Shown: positions 1 through 8,712 of the stretch, in pieces | How positions within the stretch are numbered: position 1 is the stretch's first letter | How the letters are laid out: every line of letters begins with the position of its first letter | NCBI GenBank assembly: GCA_036558265.1 | Contig: DATBFY010000500.1 | Coordinates: 1-27,377 of the forward strand | Length of the DNA stretch: 27,377 nucleotides | DNA from: RYN-433 sp036558265 | GTDB taxonomy: Bacteria > Planctomycetota > Phycisphaerae > Tepidisphaerales > Tepidisphaeraceae | Direction of reading: 5' to 3' | Position numbers and translations under genes: made by a program | Notes under the pieces: model-generated | Seen by the model: the letters and a program-made list of their open reading frames with translations, nothing else | The model's database searches: none | Told to the model about the DNA's origin: nothing

Positions 1-1
1 T

Positions 2-2863
2 GCGGCAGAGACGACCAGCAGCGACGAGAACGTGCTGACGGCGACCGCGTCCAACGGGGCGGCGATCGGGTCGTTCCAGTTCCAGGTGGCGCGGCTGGTC
101 ACGACCCAGCAGGCGGTCAGCAACGGCTTCAACGACCCCAACGCCAAGGTCGGCGCCGGGACGATCACGATCGAGCAGGGGGGTGGCGAGGTTTCGAATC
201 ACACGCTGCTTTCGGACATGAACGGCGGGGCGGGCGTGCGCCGCGGGGTCTTCCGCATCACCGACGGCGGCGGGCACTCGGCGGTGATCGACACCACCTC
301 CGCGGTGAGCCTGGACGACGTGATCAAGAAGATCAACACGTCGCTGGACATCAGCGTGCGCGCCAGCATCGACGGCGACAAGATCAAGCTGACGGACAAC
401 TCCGGGCAGACCACGTCCAACTTCACGGTGACGGACCTGGGAGACGGGCACGCGGCGGCGGACCTCGGGCTGGCGGGGGTGGCGGCGGCTTCGGGCGTGA
501 TCACGGGCACGGACGTGAACTACCTGTCGGCGGCGACGACGCTGAACGGGATCAACGACGGCCGCGGGATACGCAAGAACTCCGCGGGGAACGACCTGGC
601 GATCACGGCGGGGGGGCAGACGTACAACATCTCGCTGGCGTCGGCGAAGAATCTGGGCGACGTGTTCGACGCGATCAAGACGGGCACCAGCGGCGCCGTG
701 ACCGCGTCGATCGACCCGGGCGGCAATGGCATCAAGCTGTCGGGCAGCGGAACGATCACCGTGGCGGACGTGGCCGGCTCGAAGGCGGCGACGGACCTGG
801 GGCTCGTGGGCAGCGGCAGCGGGACGATCAGCGGCGGCCAGATCCTGGCGGGGTTGAACACGGTCATGGTCTCGTCGCTCAACGGCGGCAATGGGCTCGC
901 GCTGGGATCGATCCAGATCACCAACGCGGCGGGGGCGAGCGCGACGGTGGACTTGTCGGGCGCCAAGACGGTGCAAGATGTGCTGGACGCGATCACCAAC
1001 GCCGGGATCGGCGTGAAGGGGGCGCTCAACCAGTCGGGGAACGGCATCCAGGTGACCGACAACAGCGGTGGGACGGGGTCGCTGCAGATCGCCGAGGCCG
1101 GTGGGACGACGGCGGCGGACCTGGGATTGCTCGGGACCGCCGGCCCGGGGCAGACGGCGATCACCGGCAAGAACCTCCAGCGGCAGTGGGTGTCGGAGAA
1201 CACGCTGTTGGCGGACTACAACGGCGGCAAAGGCGTCTCGCCGGGCAGTTTCCAGATCACCAACTCGAAGGGGACGGCCTTCACGATCAACATGCTCGCC
1301 GGGACCAAGCAGTCGCTCGGCGACGTGATCAACGACATCAACGCCCGCAACGCGGGGGTGACCGCGTCGATCAACGCCCACGGGGATGGGCTCCTGCTGA
1401 CCGACACGGCGGGCGGGGGACTGCAGCTCAAGGTCGAAAACGTGGACGGGACGTCGGCGACTGACCTGAACATCGCGGGGACGGCGGCCGCCGGCAGCAC
1501 CACGATCGACGGGAGCTTTGAGAAGACGATCGACGTGACGGCCACCGACACGCTGGCGACCGTGCAGCAGAAGCTTTCGACGCTGAACTTCGGCGTGGTG
1601 GCGCAGGTGATCAGCGACGGTTCGACGACGGCGCCGTTCCGCTTGTCGCTGTCGGCCAAAAACGCCGGGGTGAACGGCCGGGTGGTGTTCGACGGCGGGA
1701 CGACGGCGCTGGGAACGCGGAACCTGGTCGAGGCACAGGATGCGGCGGTCTTCCTCGGGTCGGCGCAGGATACCGAGCCGCTGCTCATCACGTCGGCCAA
1801 GAACCAGGTCTCGGGCGTGATCAAGGGGGTGACGATCGACCTGCACGGGGTCAGCGACGAGCCGGTGACCTTGAACGTGACCAAGGACGTGGACAGCGTG
1901 GTTGATCAGATCAAGAAGTTCACGGACGACTTCAACGGGCTGGTGGACAAGATCAACGACCTGACCAAGTTCGACCCGGACACGCAGGAGCAGGGCCTGC
2001 TCCTGGGGGACACGACGGTGCGGACCGTGCAGTCGAACGTCTACAACGTGCTGCAAACGGTCGTAAAGGGGAGCGGACAGTACAAGATCCTCGCCGACGT
2101 GGGCCTGACGCTCGGCGACGGGGCCAAACTGGAGTTCGACGAGGACAAGTTCCGCGAAGCCTACGCGAACGACCCGGACGCGGTGCAGCGGCTCTTCACG
2201 GCGAGCGGGAACGCGCTGGGCGTGGAGACGCCGGTGAGCCAGCTCAACGGCGGGCAGGGGTTGCGGACGGCGGGGACGGGAAAGAACGATTTCCAGATCA
2301 CGCTGCGGGACGGCACGAACCTGACCGTGTCTCTGGGCACGGCGACGAAGCTGAGCGACGTGATCGATGCGATCAACCAGGTCGGCGGGACGAAGCTGAC
2401 GGCCGAGCTGCGTGACGACGGGAAGGGGCTGCGACTGACTGATCTGACGGGCGCGACGACCAGCCCGCTGAAGGTGACGGCGTTGAACGGCTCGCAGGCG
2501 GCCTACGACCTGGGGATCACGACCGGCGCGATCGGGAACATCCTGGACGGGCGGGAGATCGTGCCGACTACGGCGGTGGACACCGCGACGACGGGCATCG
2601 GGGCGGCGATCGTCTCGATGATCGACAAGCTGGCGGACCCGGTCAGCGGCGTGGTCACGCGCGAGAATCAGACCCTGGACGCACGGACCAAGGAGTTCCA
2701 GGACCGCATCGACGAGCTGGGCGCGATCCTCGATCAGAAGCGCACTCGGCTGGAGACGCAGTTCGCGAACATGGAGACCGTGCTGGCGGGACTGCAGTCG
2801 CAGCAGTCGGCGCTGGGTTCGCTGAGCGGGATCAGCACGTCGTCGTCGGCCGCGAAGAAGTAG
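2..2863 (+). CDS. fliD: Flagellar hook-associated protein 2 (filament cap), 5' end outside window
   Basis: FliD caps the growing flagellar filament and helps flagellin subunits fold into place outside the cell. The frame is open from the left edge, so the true start lies upstream; a GTG at 32 is internal or fortuitous. At least five Flagellin-IN type repeats are visible (roughly nt 200-340, 530-680, 860-1000, 1195-1345 and 2225-2380), each with an LNGGxG-like turn, an FxIT strand and an LxDVIxxIN helix. A FliD C-terminal type region follows: helical VDQIKKFTDDFNGLVDKIN near nt 1900-1960, and a coiled-coil-like C-terminus rich in Gln and Arg (about nt 2650-2800). At more than 943 residues it is about twice the usual enterobacterial size, because of the repeats. 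The next gene is fliS, which supports the call. A flagellin or hook protein with such repeats is less likely, given the C-terminal region. Confidence 0.9.
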   Translation, partial: AAETTSSDENVLTATASNGAAIGSFQFQVARLVTTQQAVSNGFNDPNAKVGAGTITIEQGGGEVSNHTLLSDMNGGAGVRRGVFRITDGGGHSAVIDTTSAVSLDDVIKKINTSLDISVRASIDGDKIKLTDNSGQTTSNFTVTDLGDGHAAADLGLAGVAAASGVITGTDVNYLSAATTLNGINDGRGIRKNSAGNDLAITAGGQTYNISLASAKNLGDVFDAIKTGTSGAVTASIDPGGNGIKLSGSGTITVADVAGSKAATDLGLVGSGSGTISGGQILAGLNTVMVSSLNGGNGLALGSIQITNAAGASATVDLSGAKTVQDVLDAITNAGIGVKGALNQSGNGIQVTDNSGGTGSLQIAEAGGTTAADLGLLGTAGPGQTAITGKNLQRQWVSENTLLADYNGGKGVSPGSFQITNSKGTAFTINMLAGTKQSLGDVINDINARNAGVTASINAHGDGLLLTDTAGGGLQLKVENVDGTSATDLNIAGTAAAGSTTIDGSFEKTIDVTATDTLATVQQKLSTLNFGVVAQVISDGSTTAPFRLSLSAKNAGVNGRVVFDGGTTALGTRNLVEAQDAAVFLGSAQDTEPLLITSAKNQVSGVIKGVTIDLHGVSDEPVTLNVTKDVDSVVDQIKKFTDDFNGLVDKINDLTKFDPDTQEQGLLLGDTTVRTVQSNVYNVLQTVVKGSGQYKILADVGLTLGDGAKLEFDEDKFREAYANDPDAVQRLFTASGNALGVETPVSQLNGGQGLRTAGTGKNDFQITLRDGTNLTVSLGTATKLSDVIDAINQVGGTKLTAELRDDGKGLRLTDLTGATTSPLKVTALNGSQAAYDLGITTGAIGNILDGREIVPTTAVDTATTGIGAAIVSMIDKLADPVSGVVTRENQTLDARTKEFQDRIDELGAILDQKRTRLETQFANMETVLAGLQSQQSALGSLSGISTSSSAAKK

Positions 2864-2882
2864 TTTTCCGCGCAATTCTTGC

Positions 2883-2908
2883 GCCGCGCCTCAGGCGAGC
2901 GGCGCGGC
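2883..2908. terminator. GC-rich hairpin after fliD
   Basis: Eight-base arms (2883-2890 and 2901-2908) pair perfectly around a 10-base loop, 19 bases after the fliD stop. No T-run follows, so it is not a classical intrinsic terminator. It may be a 3' end stabiliser or a weak or Rho-assisted terminator. Confidence 0.35.
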
Positions 2909-2926
2909 CGCGCGGTGTGCGATCTC

Positions 2927-2953
2927 AACCTCCCCTCGGATTCAAGCCGATAT
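2927..2953 (+). promoter_or_regulatory. Possible flagellar sigma-28 (FliA) promoter for fliS
   Basis: GCCGATAT at 2946-2953 matches seven of eight bases of the FliA -10 consensus GCCGATAA and lies 61 bases before the fliS ATG. The -35 side (AACC at 15 bases, or TCAA at 17 bases upstream) is a poor match to TAAA. Location before a late flagellar gene is the main support. Confidence 0.3.
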
Positions 2954-3014
2954 GTCTAACAGTGCGAGACTTGCGCCTGCGTAGCGCCGGCGCGCCAGGA
3001 AGAACCATTCGCGT

Positions 3015-3485
3015 ATGAACCCACACGCCAATCCTCAGGCCGCCCAGAATTACCTGCGGACCAAGATCTTCACCGCGACGCCGGAACAGCTCCAGTTGAT
3101 GCTGTACGACGGCGCGATCCGGTTCGGGGAGCAGGCGCGGGCGGCGCTGGAGCAGAAGAACTTCGAGCAGAGCTACGCGATGATCTCGCGCGTGCAGAAG
3201 ATCATCACCGAGATGAACTCGTCGTTGCGGCACGACGTGTCGCCCGAACTGTGCGGGAAGATGGCCTCGCTTTACAACTACATCTACCGCAAGCTGGTCG
3301 AGGCGAACATCGATCATACGGTGGCCTCGCTCGACGAGGCGCTCAAGCTCCTGCGGTACCAGCGGGAGACCTGGACGATGCTGCTGGACCAATTGGGGAA
3401 GACCAAGGCGGCGGCGGCGGCGACGAAGCTGGACATGCCGGCGCCGGACGCGCGGATGGAACAGAGCATCAAGATCAGCGCGTGA
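3015..3485 (+). CDS. fliS: Flagellar export chaperone FliS
   Basis: FliS binds the C-terminus of flagellin in the cytoplasm, keeps it from polymerising early and delivers it to the export apparatus. The 156-residue product has the family pattern: an N-terminal YLRTKIFTATPEQLQLMLYDGAIR segment (written in part here), then a four-helix bundle with paired Ile/Leu heptads, including MASLYNYIYRKLVEAN and the C-terminal LRYQRETW helix. The Ala/Lys-rich tail after about residue 130 is longer than in most FliS proteins. The ATG at 3015 has AGGAAG roughly 12 bases upstream, a slightly long spacing. It lies 151 bases after fliD, the usual fliD-fliS order. Confidence 0.92.
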   Translation: MNPHANPQAAQNYLRTKIFTATPEQLQLMLYDGAIRFGEQARAALEQKNFEQSYAMISRVQKIITEMNSSLRHDVSPELCGKMASLYNYIYRKLVEANIDHTVASLDEALKLLRYQRETWTMLLDQLGKTKAAAAATKLDMPAPDARMEQSIKISA

Positions 3486-3576
3486 GAATCCAAGGCGGCG
3501 GACTGGACAGGGCGGGAAAAACTGCGAAATTCGAGCCGGCAGGGGTTGATCGGTTCATGCCGACCGGAGACCGCGC

Positions 3577-4638
3577 GTGCCCGCACTTCCTGAAAACGTC
3601 AGATCGATCCTGCAAAAAGGCGTGGCGATTCCGGCGATGCCGCTCGCCCTTACCGCGCAGCGGAAGCTCGACGAGCGCCGGCAGCGGGCGCTGTGCCGGT
3701 ATTACGTGGCGGCGGGGGCGGGGGGGATCGCGGCGGGGGTGCATACCACGCAGTTCGCGATCCGCGATCCGAAGGTGGGACTCTTTCGGCCCGTGCTCCA
3801 GATCGTGGCGGAGGAATTCGCGCGGGCCGATCAAACGCGGAACTCGCCGCTGGTGCGCATCGGAGGCGTCTGTGGGGCAACGAGCCAGGCGGTGGGCGAG
3901 GCGGGCGCGCTCAGGGAGCTGGGCTATCACGCGGGATTGCTGTCGCTGGCGGCGCTCAAGACGGCGACGGAGGATCAGCTCATTACCCATTGCCGCGCCG
4001 TGGCGGACGTGCTCCCGATTATTGGCTTTTACCTTCAGCCGGCGGTCGGAGGACGGGTTCTGCCGTACACATTCTGGCGGCGGTTCGCCGAGATCGAGAA
4101 CGTCGTGGCGATCAAGATGGCGCCGTTCAACCGCTATCAGACGCTCGACGTCCTGCGCGCAATCGCCGAGAGCGGGCGAGAGGACATCGCGCTGTACACG
4201 GGGAACGATGACAACATCGTGATGGACCTGGTCACGCCGTACAGGTTTAAAGCTGGCAATCGGCAGGTGGAGCGGCGGATCGTCGGGGGGCTGCTGGGTC
4301 ACTGGTGCGTCTGGACCAAGAAGGCGGTCGAGATTCTCAAGACCTGCCAATTCGCCGGCGTGGGGAACTCGATCCCGGCGGATCTGCTGCGGCTGAACGT
4401 CGAGGTGACGGACGCGAACGCCGCGTTCTTCGATGCCGCCAACGCCTTCGCCGGGTGCATCGCCGGCTTGCACGAGGTGCTGCGGCGGCAGGGACTTCTC
4501 GAAGGAATCTGGTGCCTGGACGAGCACGAGACGCTGAGCCCTGGGCAAGCGGAGGAGATCGACCGGGTGTACGCGGCGTATCCTCATCTGAACGATGACG
4601 CGTTTGTCGCGGAGCATCGGGATGCGTGGATGCGATGA
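3577..4638 (+). CDS. Dihydrodipicolinate synthase (DapA)-family aldolase/lyase
   Basis: This 353-residue protein belongs to the DHDPS/N-acetylneuraminate lyase class I aldolase family, TIM barrels that form a Schiff base between an active-site lysine and a 2-oxo acid. The likely Schiff-base lysine is K180 in VVAIKMAPF, and the family tyrosine is Y152 in GFYLQP. The GAGGIAAGVHTTQF segment (residues 47-60) corresponds to the glycine-rich GTTGE region but lacks the TTGE-like pyruvate-binding motif in its usual form. It is also about 60 residues longer than true DapA. A role in lysine synthesis is therefore doubtful, and the substrate cannot be read from the sequence. The GTG start has GGAG at 3566-3569, seven bases away. 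The neighbours give no pathway clue. Confidence 0.75.
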   Translation: MPALPENVRSILQKGVAIPAMPLALTAQRKLDERRQRALCRYYVAAGAGGIAAGVHTTQFAIRDPKVGLFRPVLQIVAEEFARADQTRNSPLVRIGGVCGATSQAVGEAGALRELGYHAGLLSLAALKTATEDQLITHCRAVADVLPIIGFYLQPAVGGRVLPYTFWRRFAEIENVVAIKMAPFNRYQTLDVLRAIAESGREDIALYTGNDDNIVMDLVTPYRFKAGNRQVERRIVGGLLGHWCVWTKKAVEILKTCQFAGVGNSIPADLLRLNVEVTDANAAFFDAANAFAGCIAGLHEVLRRQGLLEGIWCLDEHETLSPGQAEEIDRVYAAYPHLNDDAFVAEHRDAWMR

Positions 4639-4709
4639 TGTGAAACTTTTTCCACCGAGGGGCCCATGTCGGGGTTGTACTGATCTGTTGCATCTGCTAA
4701 CGGGTTCGT

Positions 4710-6512
4710 ATGACGACCCGGGTCGACTTTCCGATCCTCGCCGCCGCTGCCGCCACGGCAGGGGAGTTGCCGCTGATCTCGACGATCGCGGCGGCGTTCG
4801 CGGCGGCGTGGGTGCTGGGGCTGATCACCCATAAGCTGCGGCTTTCGCCGATCGTCGGGTACCTGCTCGCCGGGGTGGCGATCGGGCCGCACACGCCGGG
4901 GTTCACAGGGGATGTCGGGCTGGCGCATCAACTTTCGGAGATCGGGGTGAGCCTGCTGATGTTCGGGGTGGGGCTGCATTTCCACCTGGGGGACCTCTTG
5001 AATGTGCGGAATGTGGCAGTGCCCGGGGCGGTCGGTCAGAGCCTGGTGGCGACGCTGCTGGGGGCGGCGATGGCGGTGGCGTTCGGGTGGCCGGTCAGGT
5101 CGGGGCTCGTCTTGGGCATGGCGATGGCGGTCGCGAGCACGGTCGTGCTGATCCGCGTGCTGACGGACCATCACGTGCTGGATACGACGGCCGGGCACGT
5201 GGCGGTAGGGTGGCTGATTGTCGAGGACGTGCTGACGGTGCTGGTGTTGGTGTTGATCCCGGCGTTGGGGGTCGTGAAGACAACGGCCGGCGCCGAGAGC
5301 GACGGACTGTGGGTCACGCTGCTGATCGCCCTGGCGAAGCTGGCGGCGCTGGTGGCGATCCTCCTGCTGGCCGGCTCAAGGGTGATCCCCTGGGTGATGG
5401 TGCAGGTGGCGCGGCTGCGCTCGCGCGAGCTCTTTACGCTGACCGTGCTGGTGATGGCAATCGGGGTGGCGGCGGGGTCGGCCAAGGTGTTCGGGGCGTC
5501 GATGGCGCTGGGGGCGTTCCTGGCGGGCATGGTGGTGGGGCAGTCGCCGGTCTCGCACCAGGCGGCGGCGGACGCGCTGCCGCTACGGGATGCGTTTGCG
5601 GTGCTCTTCTTCGCCGCGGTCGGGATGCTGTTTGACCCGCGGTTCGTACTCGATCACCCGGGGTTGGTGGTCGCGGGGTTGGCGATCGTGATGGTGGGAA
5701 AGCCGCTGACGGCGATGGTGATCGTGGCGATCATCGGCTATCCCGCGCGCACGGCGCTGACGGTGGCGATCGGGTTGGCACAGATCGGGGAATTTTCGTT
5801 CATCCTGTCGGACCTGGGACGGGCGCATGGGCTGGTTAACGAGGCCGGTCACAACCTGCTGGTCGCGTGCGCGATCGTGTCGATCACGGCCAACCCGCTG
5901 CTGTTCCGTTGCGTCGAGCCGACGGAGCGGGTGCTGGCGCGCTGGCCGGCGCTGTGGCGGTTCATGAACCGCAAGTCGCAGGCGCGCGGGGGCGAGATGA
6001 ACCGCCGCGCCGGCGAGCTGCTGGAGCGGTCGGCGGAGCCGGTCGCGGTGATCGTCGGTTACGGCCCGGTCGGGCGGACGGTGGATGAAATCCTCCGCAA
6101 CGGCGGCCTGGAAACCGTGGTTGTGGACCTCAACATGGACACGATCCAGCGCTTGACGAGCCAGGGGCGCGCGGCGATCTACGGGGATGCGTTCAACATC
6201 GAGGTTATGCACCAGGCGTTCGGCCGCGCCACGCACCTCATCATCACGCTGCCCCACTCGACCAACCGCAACCCGCTGATCGCCGCGGCCAAGCTGATCA
6301 ATCCAGAGATCAAGGTGTTCGTGCGGGCGCGGTACCTGTCGGAACAAGATGAGCTGCGGCAGGTGGGGGCGGACGCGGTCAGTTATGAGGAGGCGGAGGC
6401 CGCGGTGGCGCTGGCGCGGCTGCTGTTGTTCGAGCGCGGCGCCGACGACGCGACGGTCCGGCATGAGACGACGCGCATCCGGCAGGCGTTCGCGGAATCG
6501 GCCGCCACCTGA
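4710..6512 (+). CDS. Kef/YbaL-type cation:proton antiporter with RCK (TrkA-N) domain
   Basis: The protein is an inner-membrane monovalent cation:proton antiporter of the CPA2 family. Residues ~15-415 form about a dozen hydrophobic segments, starting with LPLISTIAAAFAAAWVLGLI and including the conserved KLRLSPIVGYLLAGVAIGPH stretch (quoted in part of its length) and SMALGAFLAGMVVGQSP. A cytoplasmic RCK/TrkA-N Rossmann domain follows from about residue 445, with VGYGPVG as the dinucleotide-binding glycine motif and an Asp at the end of the second strand (VVVDLN), which favours NAD(H). Its 600 residues and domain order match E. coli YbaL and KefB/KefC. Nothing shows glutathione gating, so the exact ion is unknown. 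The ATG at 4710 has no clear ribosome binding site, but the hydrophobic N-terminus begins just after it. Confidence 0.85.
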   Translation: MTTRVDFPILAAAAATAGELPLISTIAAAFAAAWVLGLITHKLRLSPIVGYLLAGVAIGPHTPGFTGDVGLAHQLSEIGVSLLMFGVGLHFHLGDLLNVRNVAVPGAVGQSLVATLLGAAMAVAFGWPVRSGLVLGMAMAVASTVVLIRVLTDHHVLDTTAGHVAVGWLIVEDVLTVLVLVLIPALGVVKTTAGAESDGLWVTLLIALAKLAALVAILLLAGSRVIPWVMVQVARLRSRELFTLTVLVMAIGVAAGSAKVFGASMALGAFLAGMVVGQSPVSHQAAADALPLRDAFAVLFFAAVGMLFDPRFVLDHPGLVVAGLAIVMVGKPLTAMVIVAIIGYPARTALTVAIGLAQIGEFSFILSDLGRAHGLVNEAGHNLLVACAIVSITANPLLFRCVEPTERVLARWPALWRFMNRKSQARGGEMNRRAGELLERSAEPVAVIVGYGPVGRTVDEILRNGGLETVVVDLNMDTIQRLTSQGRAAIYGDAFNIEVMHQAFGRATHLIITLPHSTNRNPLIAAAKLINPEIKVFVRARYLSEQDELRQVGADAVSYEEAEAAVALARLLLFERGADDATVRHETTRIRQAFAESAAT

Positions 6513-6524
6513 TGCCTGGGCGGA

Positions 6525-7082
6525 TCAATCGTCATCGAAGCTGGGAAGCGTGGCGCTGGGGAGGACGGGAATGCTGACGCCGCGCGGCGTCGGCGTCGCG
6601 TCGGGCAGCTCCGGCACCGGGATGTCGTGCAGCGTCAGCACCATCGCGATCTCGTCGCAGTTCTCGTTCTTGGGGCACTTGACGCAGTCGCTCCAGACCT
6701 TGAGCGGCAGCGTGTCCTTGTTGACGACCTCGAAGCCCAGGCGCTCGAAGAACCGCTGCTCGTAGGTGAGGCTCATCAGCTTGCGGATGCCCAGGCGCCG
6801 GGCCTCCTCGACGCACCAGCGCACCAGTTGCGTGCCGATCCCCTTACCGCGCTGTCCATTATCCACGGCGAGCGATCGCACCTCGGTCAGGTCGGCCCAG
6901 ATGACCGAGAGCGCGACGCAGCCGACGATCTCGTCGGTGGCGTCATCGACGTAGACGGCGAAATCGCGGATCGACTCGAAAAGCTGGGCGTAGCTCTTGA
7001 AGAGCATTTTCCCCAGCTCGGCGTGCGAGTTGATGATGTCCGAGATCGTTGGGACGTCGTGGATGGTGGCGTTGCGGATCAC
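6525..7082 (-). CDS. GNAT N-acetyltransferase, ArgA (N-acetylglutamate synthase)-type
   Basis: A single-domain GNAT acetyltransferase of 185 residues. The acetyl-CoA pyrophosphate loop is QRGKGIG (residues 77-83), after the strand VRSLAVDN. The FFERLGF motif (111-117) and the later CVKCPKNENCDEIAMV segment (133-148), with three closely spaced cysteines, are typical of the short stand-alone ArgA-like enzymes that acetylate glutamate in the first step of arginine synthesis. The cysteines could bind a metal. The last ~35 residues are proline-rich and probably disordered. The start is GTG at 7082, with no strong ribosome binding site. It is downstream of the RidA-family gene on the same strand, separated by 108 bases that hold a repeat array. 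Acetylation of another amino acid cannot be excluded. Confidence 0.78.
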   Translation of the reverse strand: MIRNATIHDVPTISDIINSHAELGKMLFKSYAQLFESIRDFAVYVDDATDEIVGCVALSVIWADLTEVRSLAVDNGQRGKGIGTQLVRWCVEEARRLGIRKLMSLTYEQRFFERLGFEVVNKDTLPLKVWSDCVKCPKNENCDEIAMVLTLHDIPVPELPDATPTPRGVSIPVLPSATLPSFDDD

Positions 7083-7089
7083 GGTGGAG

Positions 7090-7196
7090 AGTAGATGGTA
7101 GTCAGTAGCCAGCAGTCAGTAGTTTCGCTTGCGAGTTTATCGTCATGACCGGCCCTTTCGGTCTACTGACCACTGTCTACTGGCTACTAACTACTT
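7090..7196. repeat. Paired inverted heptanucleotide repeat array
   Basis: Two 35-base arms, each reading as five 7-base units, face one another. The left arm (7090-7124) has units close to AGTAGYC. The right arm (7162-7196) has units close to the reverse complement, ending in ACTG or ACTA. Within them, 7097-7123 pairs with 7169-7195 at 22 of 27 positions, so a long imperfect hairpin with a 45-base spacer can form. The right arm overlaps the stop codon of the RidA-family gene, and the left arm ends eight bases from the acetyltransferase start. It resembles the short tandemly repeated heptamers of filamentous cyanobacteria in style, not in sequence. Confidence 0.75.
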
Positions 7197-7652
7197 TTGT
7201 TCGACGATGAAGATGAACTCGACCTCTACAGATGCGTCGAGCGGGAGGGTGTTGACGCCGACGGCGGCGCGGACGTGCTTGCCGTCTTCGCCGAAGAGCT
7301 CGAGGAGGAACTCACTGGCGCCGTTGGCCACCTGAGGCTGGGCGGTGAAGGCCGTATCGCTGGAGACGAACGCGCCCACGCGCAGCACCCCGGTGATCTG
7401 GTCGATCGGCACGACGGTGGCGGCGGCGGCGAGGGCGTTGATGACGCACTGTCGGGCGGCGGCCCTGGCCTGGTCGATCGGGCACCGGCTGGGGACCTGG
7501 CCGGTCGCCAGGGGCTTTCCGTCCTTCATCGGGAGCTGTCCGGCCACGTTGAGGAGGTTCCCGAGGCGTTTGGCGGGGACGTAGGCGCCGAACGGGCCGG
7601 AAACGGTCGGCAGGCTGACGCCCAGCGTCGCGAGCTTTGCGGTAAGGCTCAT
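7191..7652 (-). CDS. RidA family (YjgF/YER057c/UK114) protein
   Basis: RidA-family proteins are small trimeric enzymes. The best known hydrolyse reactive enamine/imine intermediates made by PLP enzymes; other subfamilies have different or unknown roles. The 153-residue product has the family fold signals: SGPFGAYVPAKR near residue 18, NVAGQLPMKDGKP (~38-50), QARAAARQCVINALAA (~62-77), and the C-terminal strand pair VNTLPLDASVEVEFIF. It is longer than RidA proper (about 130 residues) and lacks the typical C-terminal arginine motif of deaminase-active RidA, so it probably belongs to another subfamily. It sits 19 bases downstream of manA on the same strand and is likely co-transcribed with it. 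The stop codon lies inside the heptanucleotide repeat array. Confidence 0.85.
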   Translation of the reverse strand: MSLTAKLATLGVSLPTVSGPFGAYVPAKRLGNLLNVAGQLPMKDGKPLATGQVPSRCPIDQARAAARQCVINALAAAATVVPIDQITGVLRVGAFVSSDTAFTAQPQVANGASEFLLELFGEDGKHVRAAVGVNTLPLDASVEVEFIFIVEQK

Positions 7653-7671
7653 GCCGCAAGTGTAGCACGGC

Positions 7672-8712
7672 TCACGCAGGATTTCCGGTGTTGAGGCCGA
7701 GCGGGAAGGTGACTTCGAGCCAGGCGCAGTCGCTCAAGGTCTTGATAACCGGATCGCGCATCCGGGCGGGAAGGAGGATCGTGTCGCCCTTGGTGAGTGA
7801 AAGGGGTTCCTTCAGGCCGTCCACGCGGACCTGGGCCTGGCCTTCGAGCATCATCCAGACGACGGGCTGGTCGTAGGGGATGGCTTGCTCGACGCCTTCG
7901 ACGAAGCGGACCTTTTCGAGGGCGAAGCAGTCGCTGGTCACCAGGCGCGTGACGGTTGTGAAATACCCGGCGGCGTGGGAGCGGCGTTGCTCGGCGGGCG
8001 CGCCGTCGTCCTCGAAGCGGATGCAGGCGAGAGCCTCTTCGACGTGGAGCTGTCGGGGCATGTCATTCTCCAGGCGGTTGAAGTCAAAGACGCGGAAGGT
8101 GGTGTCGCTGGGGGTCTGCACCTCGGCGACCAGGATGCCGGCGCCCAGCGCGTGAAGGGTGCCGCTGGGGAGAAAGAAGCACTGGCCGGGCTTGGTGGGG
8201 ACTGCCGGGACGAGCGACATAACCGAACCGTCGGCGATCGCGGATCGAAATTGTTCTTTGCTCACGCCGGGTTTGAGCCCGCGGTAGAGGTACGAGCCCG
8301 GGTCACTTTCCAGGACGTACCAGGCCTCGGTCTTGAGATGGCAGCCGGTGTTGCAACTGACGTAGCCGGCGTCGGGGTGGACCTGTAGGGAGAGGTCGTC
8401 GCGTGCGTCGAGAAACTTCAGCAGTATGGGAAACTGGCCGCCGCCCAGCAGTTGCACGTCGCCGTGGATTGCCGGCCCGTATTCCTGGATGACCGAATGC
8501 AGCGTTCGTCCGGCGAGCGGGCCGTTGGCGACCAGGCTGCTGACCCACTGGTCGGTCTTGTCCACCACGCCGGGCGGGAAGTCGTAAAGTTCCCAGCTTT
8601 CGCCGATGGGTTTACCCTGCGGAATTGCCTTGCCGAGCACGCTTTCGAGCTTTCGACCTCCCCAGATCTTTTCCACGAAGCGCGGCTTAAATTTCAACGG
8701 GTACAGTGACAT
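7672..8712 (-). CDS. manA: Mannose-6-phosphate isomerase, class I
   Basis: ManA interconverts mannose 6-phosphate and fructose 6-phosphate in the cytoplasm, feeding mannose into glycolysis or GDP-mannose synthesis. The zinc ligands of the type I cupin fold are visible: Q110 and H112 in LQVHPD, E129 in KTEAWYVLE, and H187 in SGTLHALGAG. The N-terminal KPRFVEKIWGG is also typical. At 346 residues it is close to the shorter Bacillus-type enzymes rather than the ~390-residue enteric one. The ATG at 8712 faces phoH across only 33 bases. It heads a minus-strand run with the RidA-family gene and the acetyltransferase. Phosphosugar isomerases of related function are possible, but the ligand pattern is complete. 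Confidence 0.92.
   Translation of the reverse strand: MSLYPLKFKPRFVEKIWGGRKLESVLGKAIPQGKPIGESWELYDFPPGVVDKTDQWVSSLVANGPLAGRTLHSVIQEYGPAIHGDVQLLGGGQFPILLKFLDARDDLSLQVHPDAGYVSCNTGCHLKTEAWYVLESDPGSYLYRGLKPGVSKEQFRSAIADGSVMSLVPAVPTKPGQCFFLPSGTLHALGAGILVAEVQTPSDTTFRVFDFNRLENDMPRQLHVEEALACIRFEDDGAPAEQRRSHAAGYFTTVTRLVTSDCFALEKVRFVEGVEQAIPYDQPVVWMMLEGQAQVRVDGLKEPLSLTKGDTILLPARMRDPVIKTLSDCAWLEVTFPLGLNTGNPA

Noticed and set aside
3475..4617. Long antisense frame over the DapA-family gene
   Set aside because: Arg/His/Pro-rich shadow with no recognisable domain; the sense frame has the aldolase lysine and tyrosine motifs and a good ribosome binding site.
7090..7196. Heptanucleotide arms considered as a CRISPR array
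   Set aside because: Units are 7 bases with no unique spacers, and the two arms are inverted, not direct.
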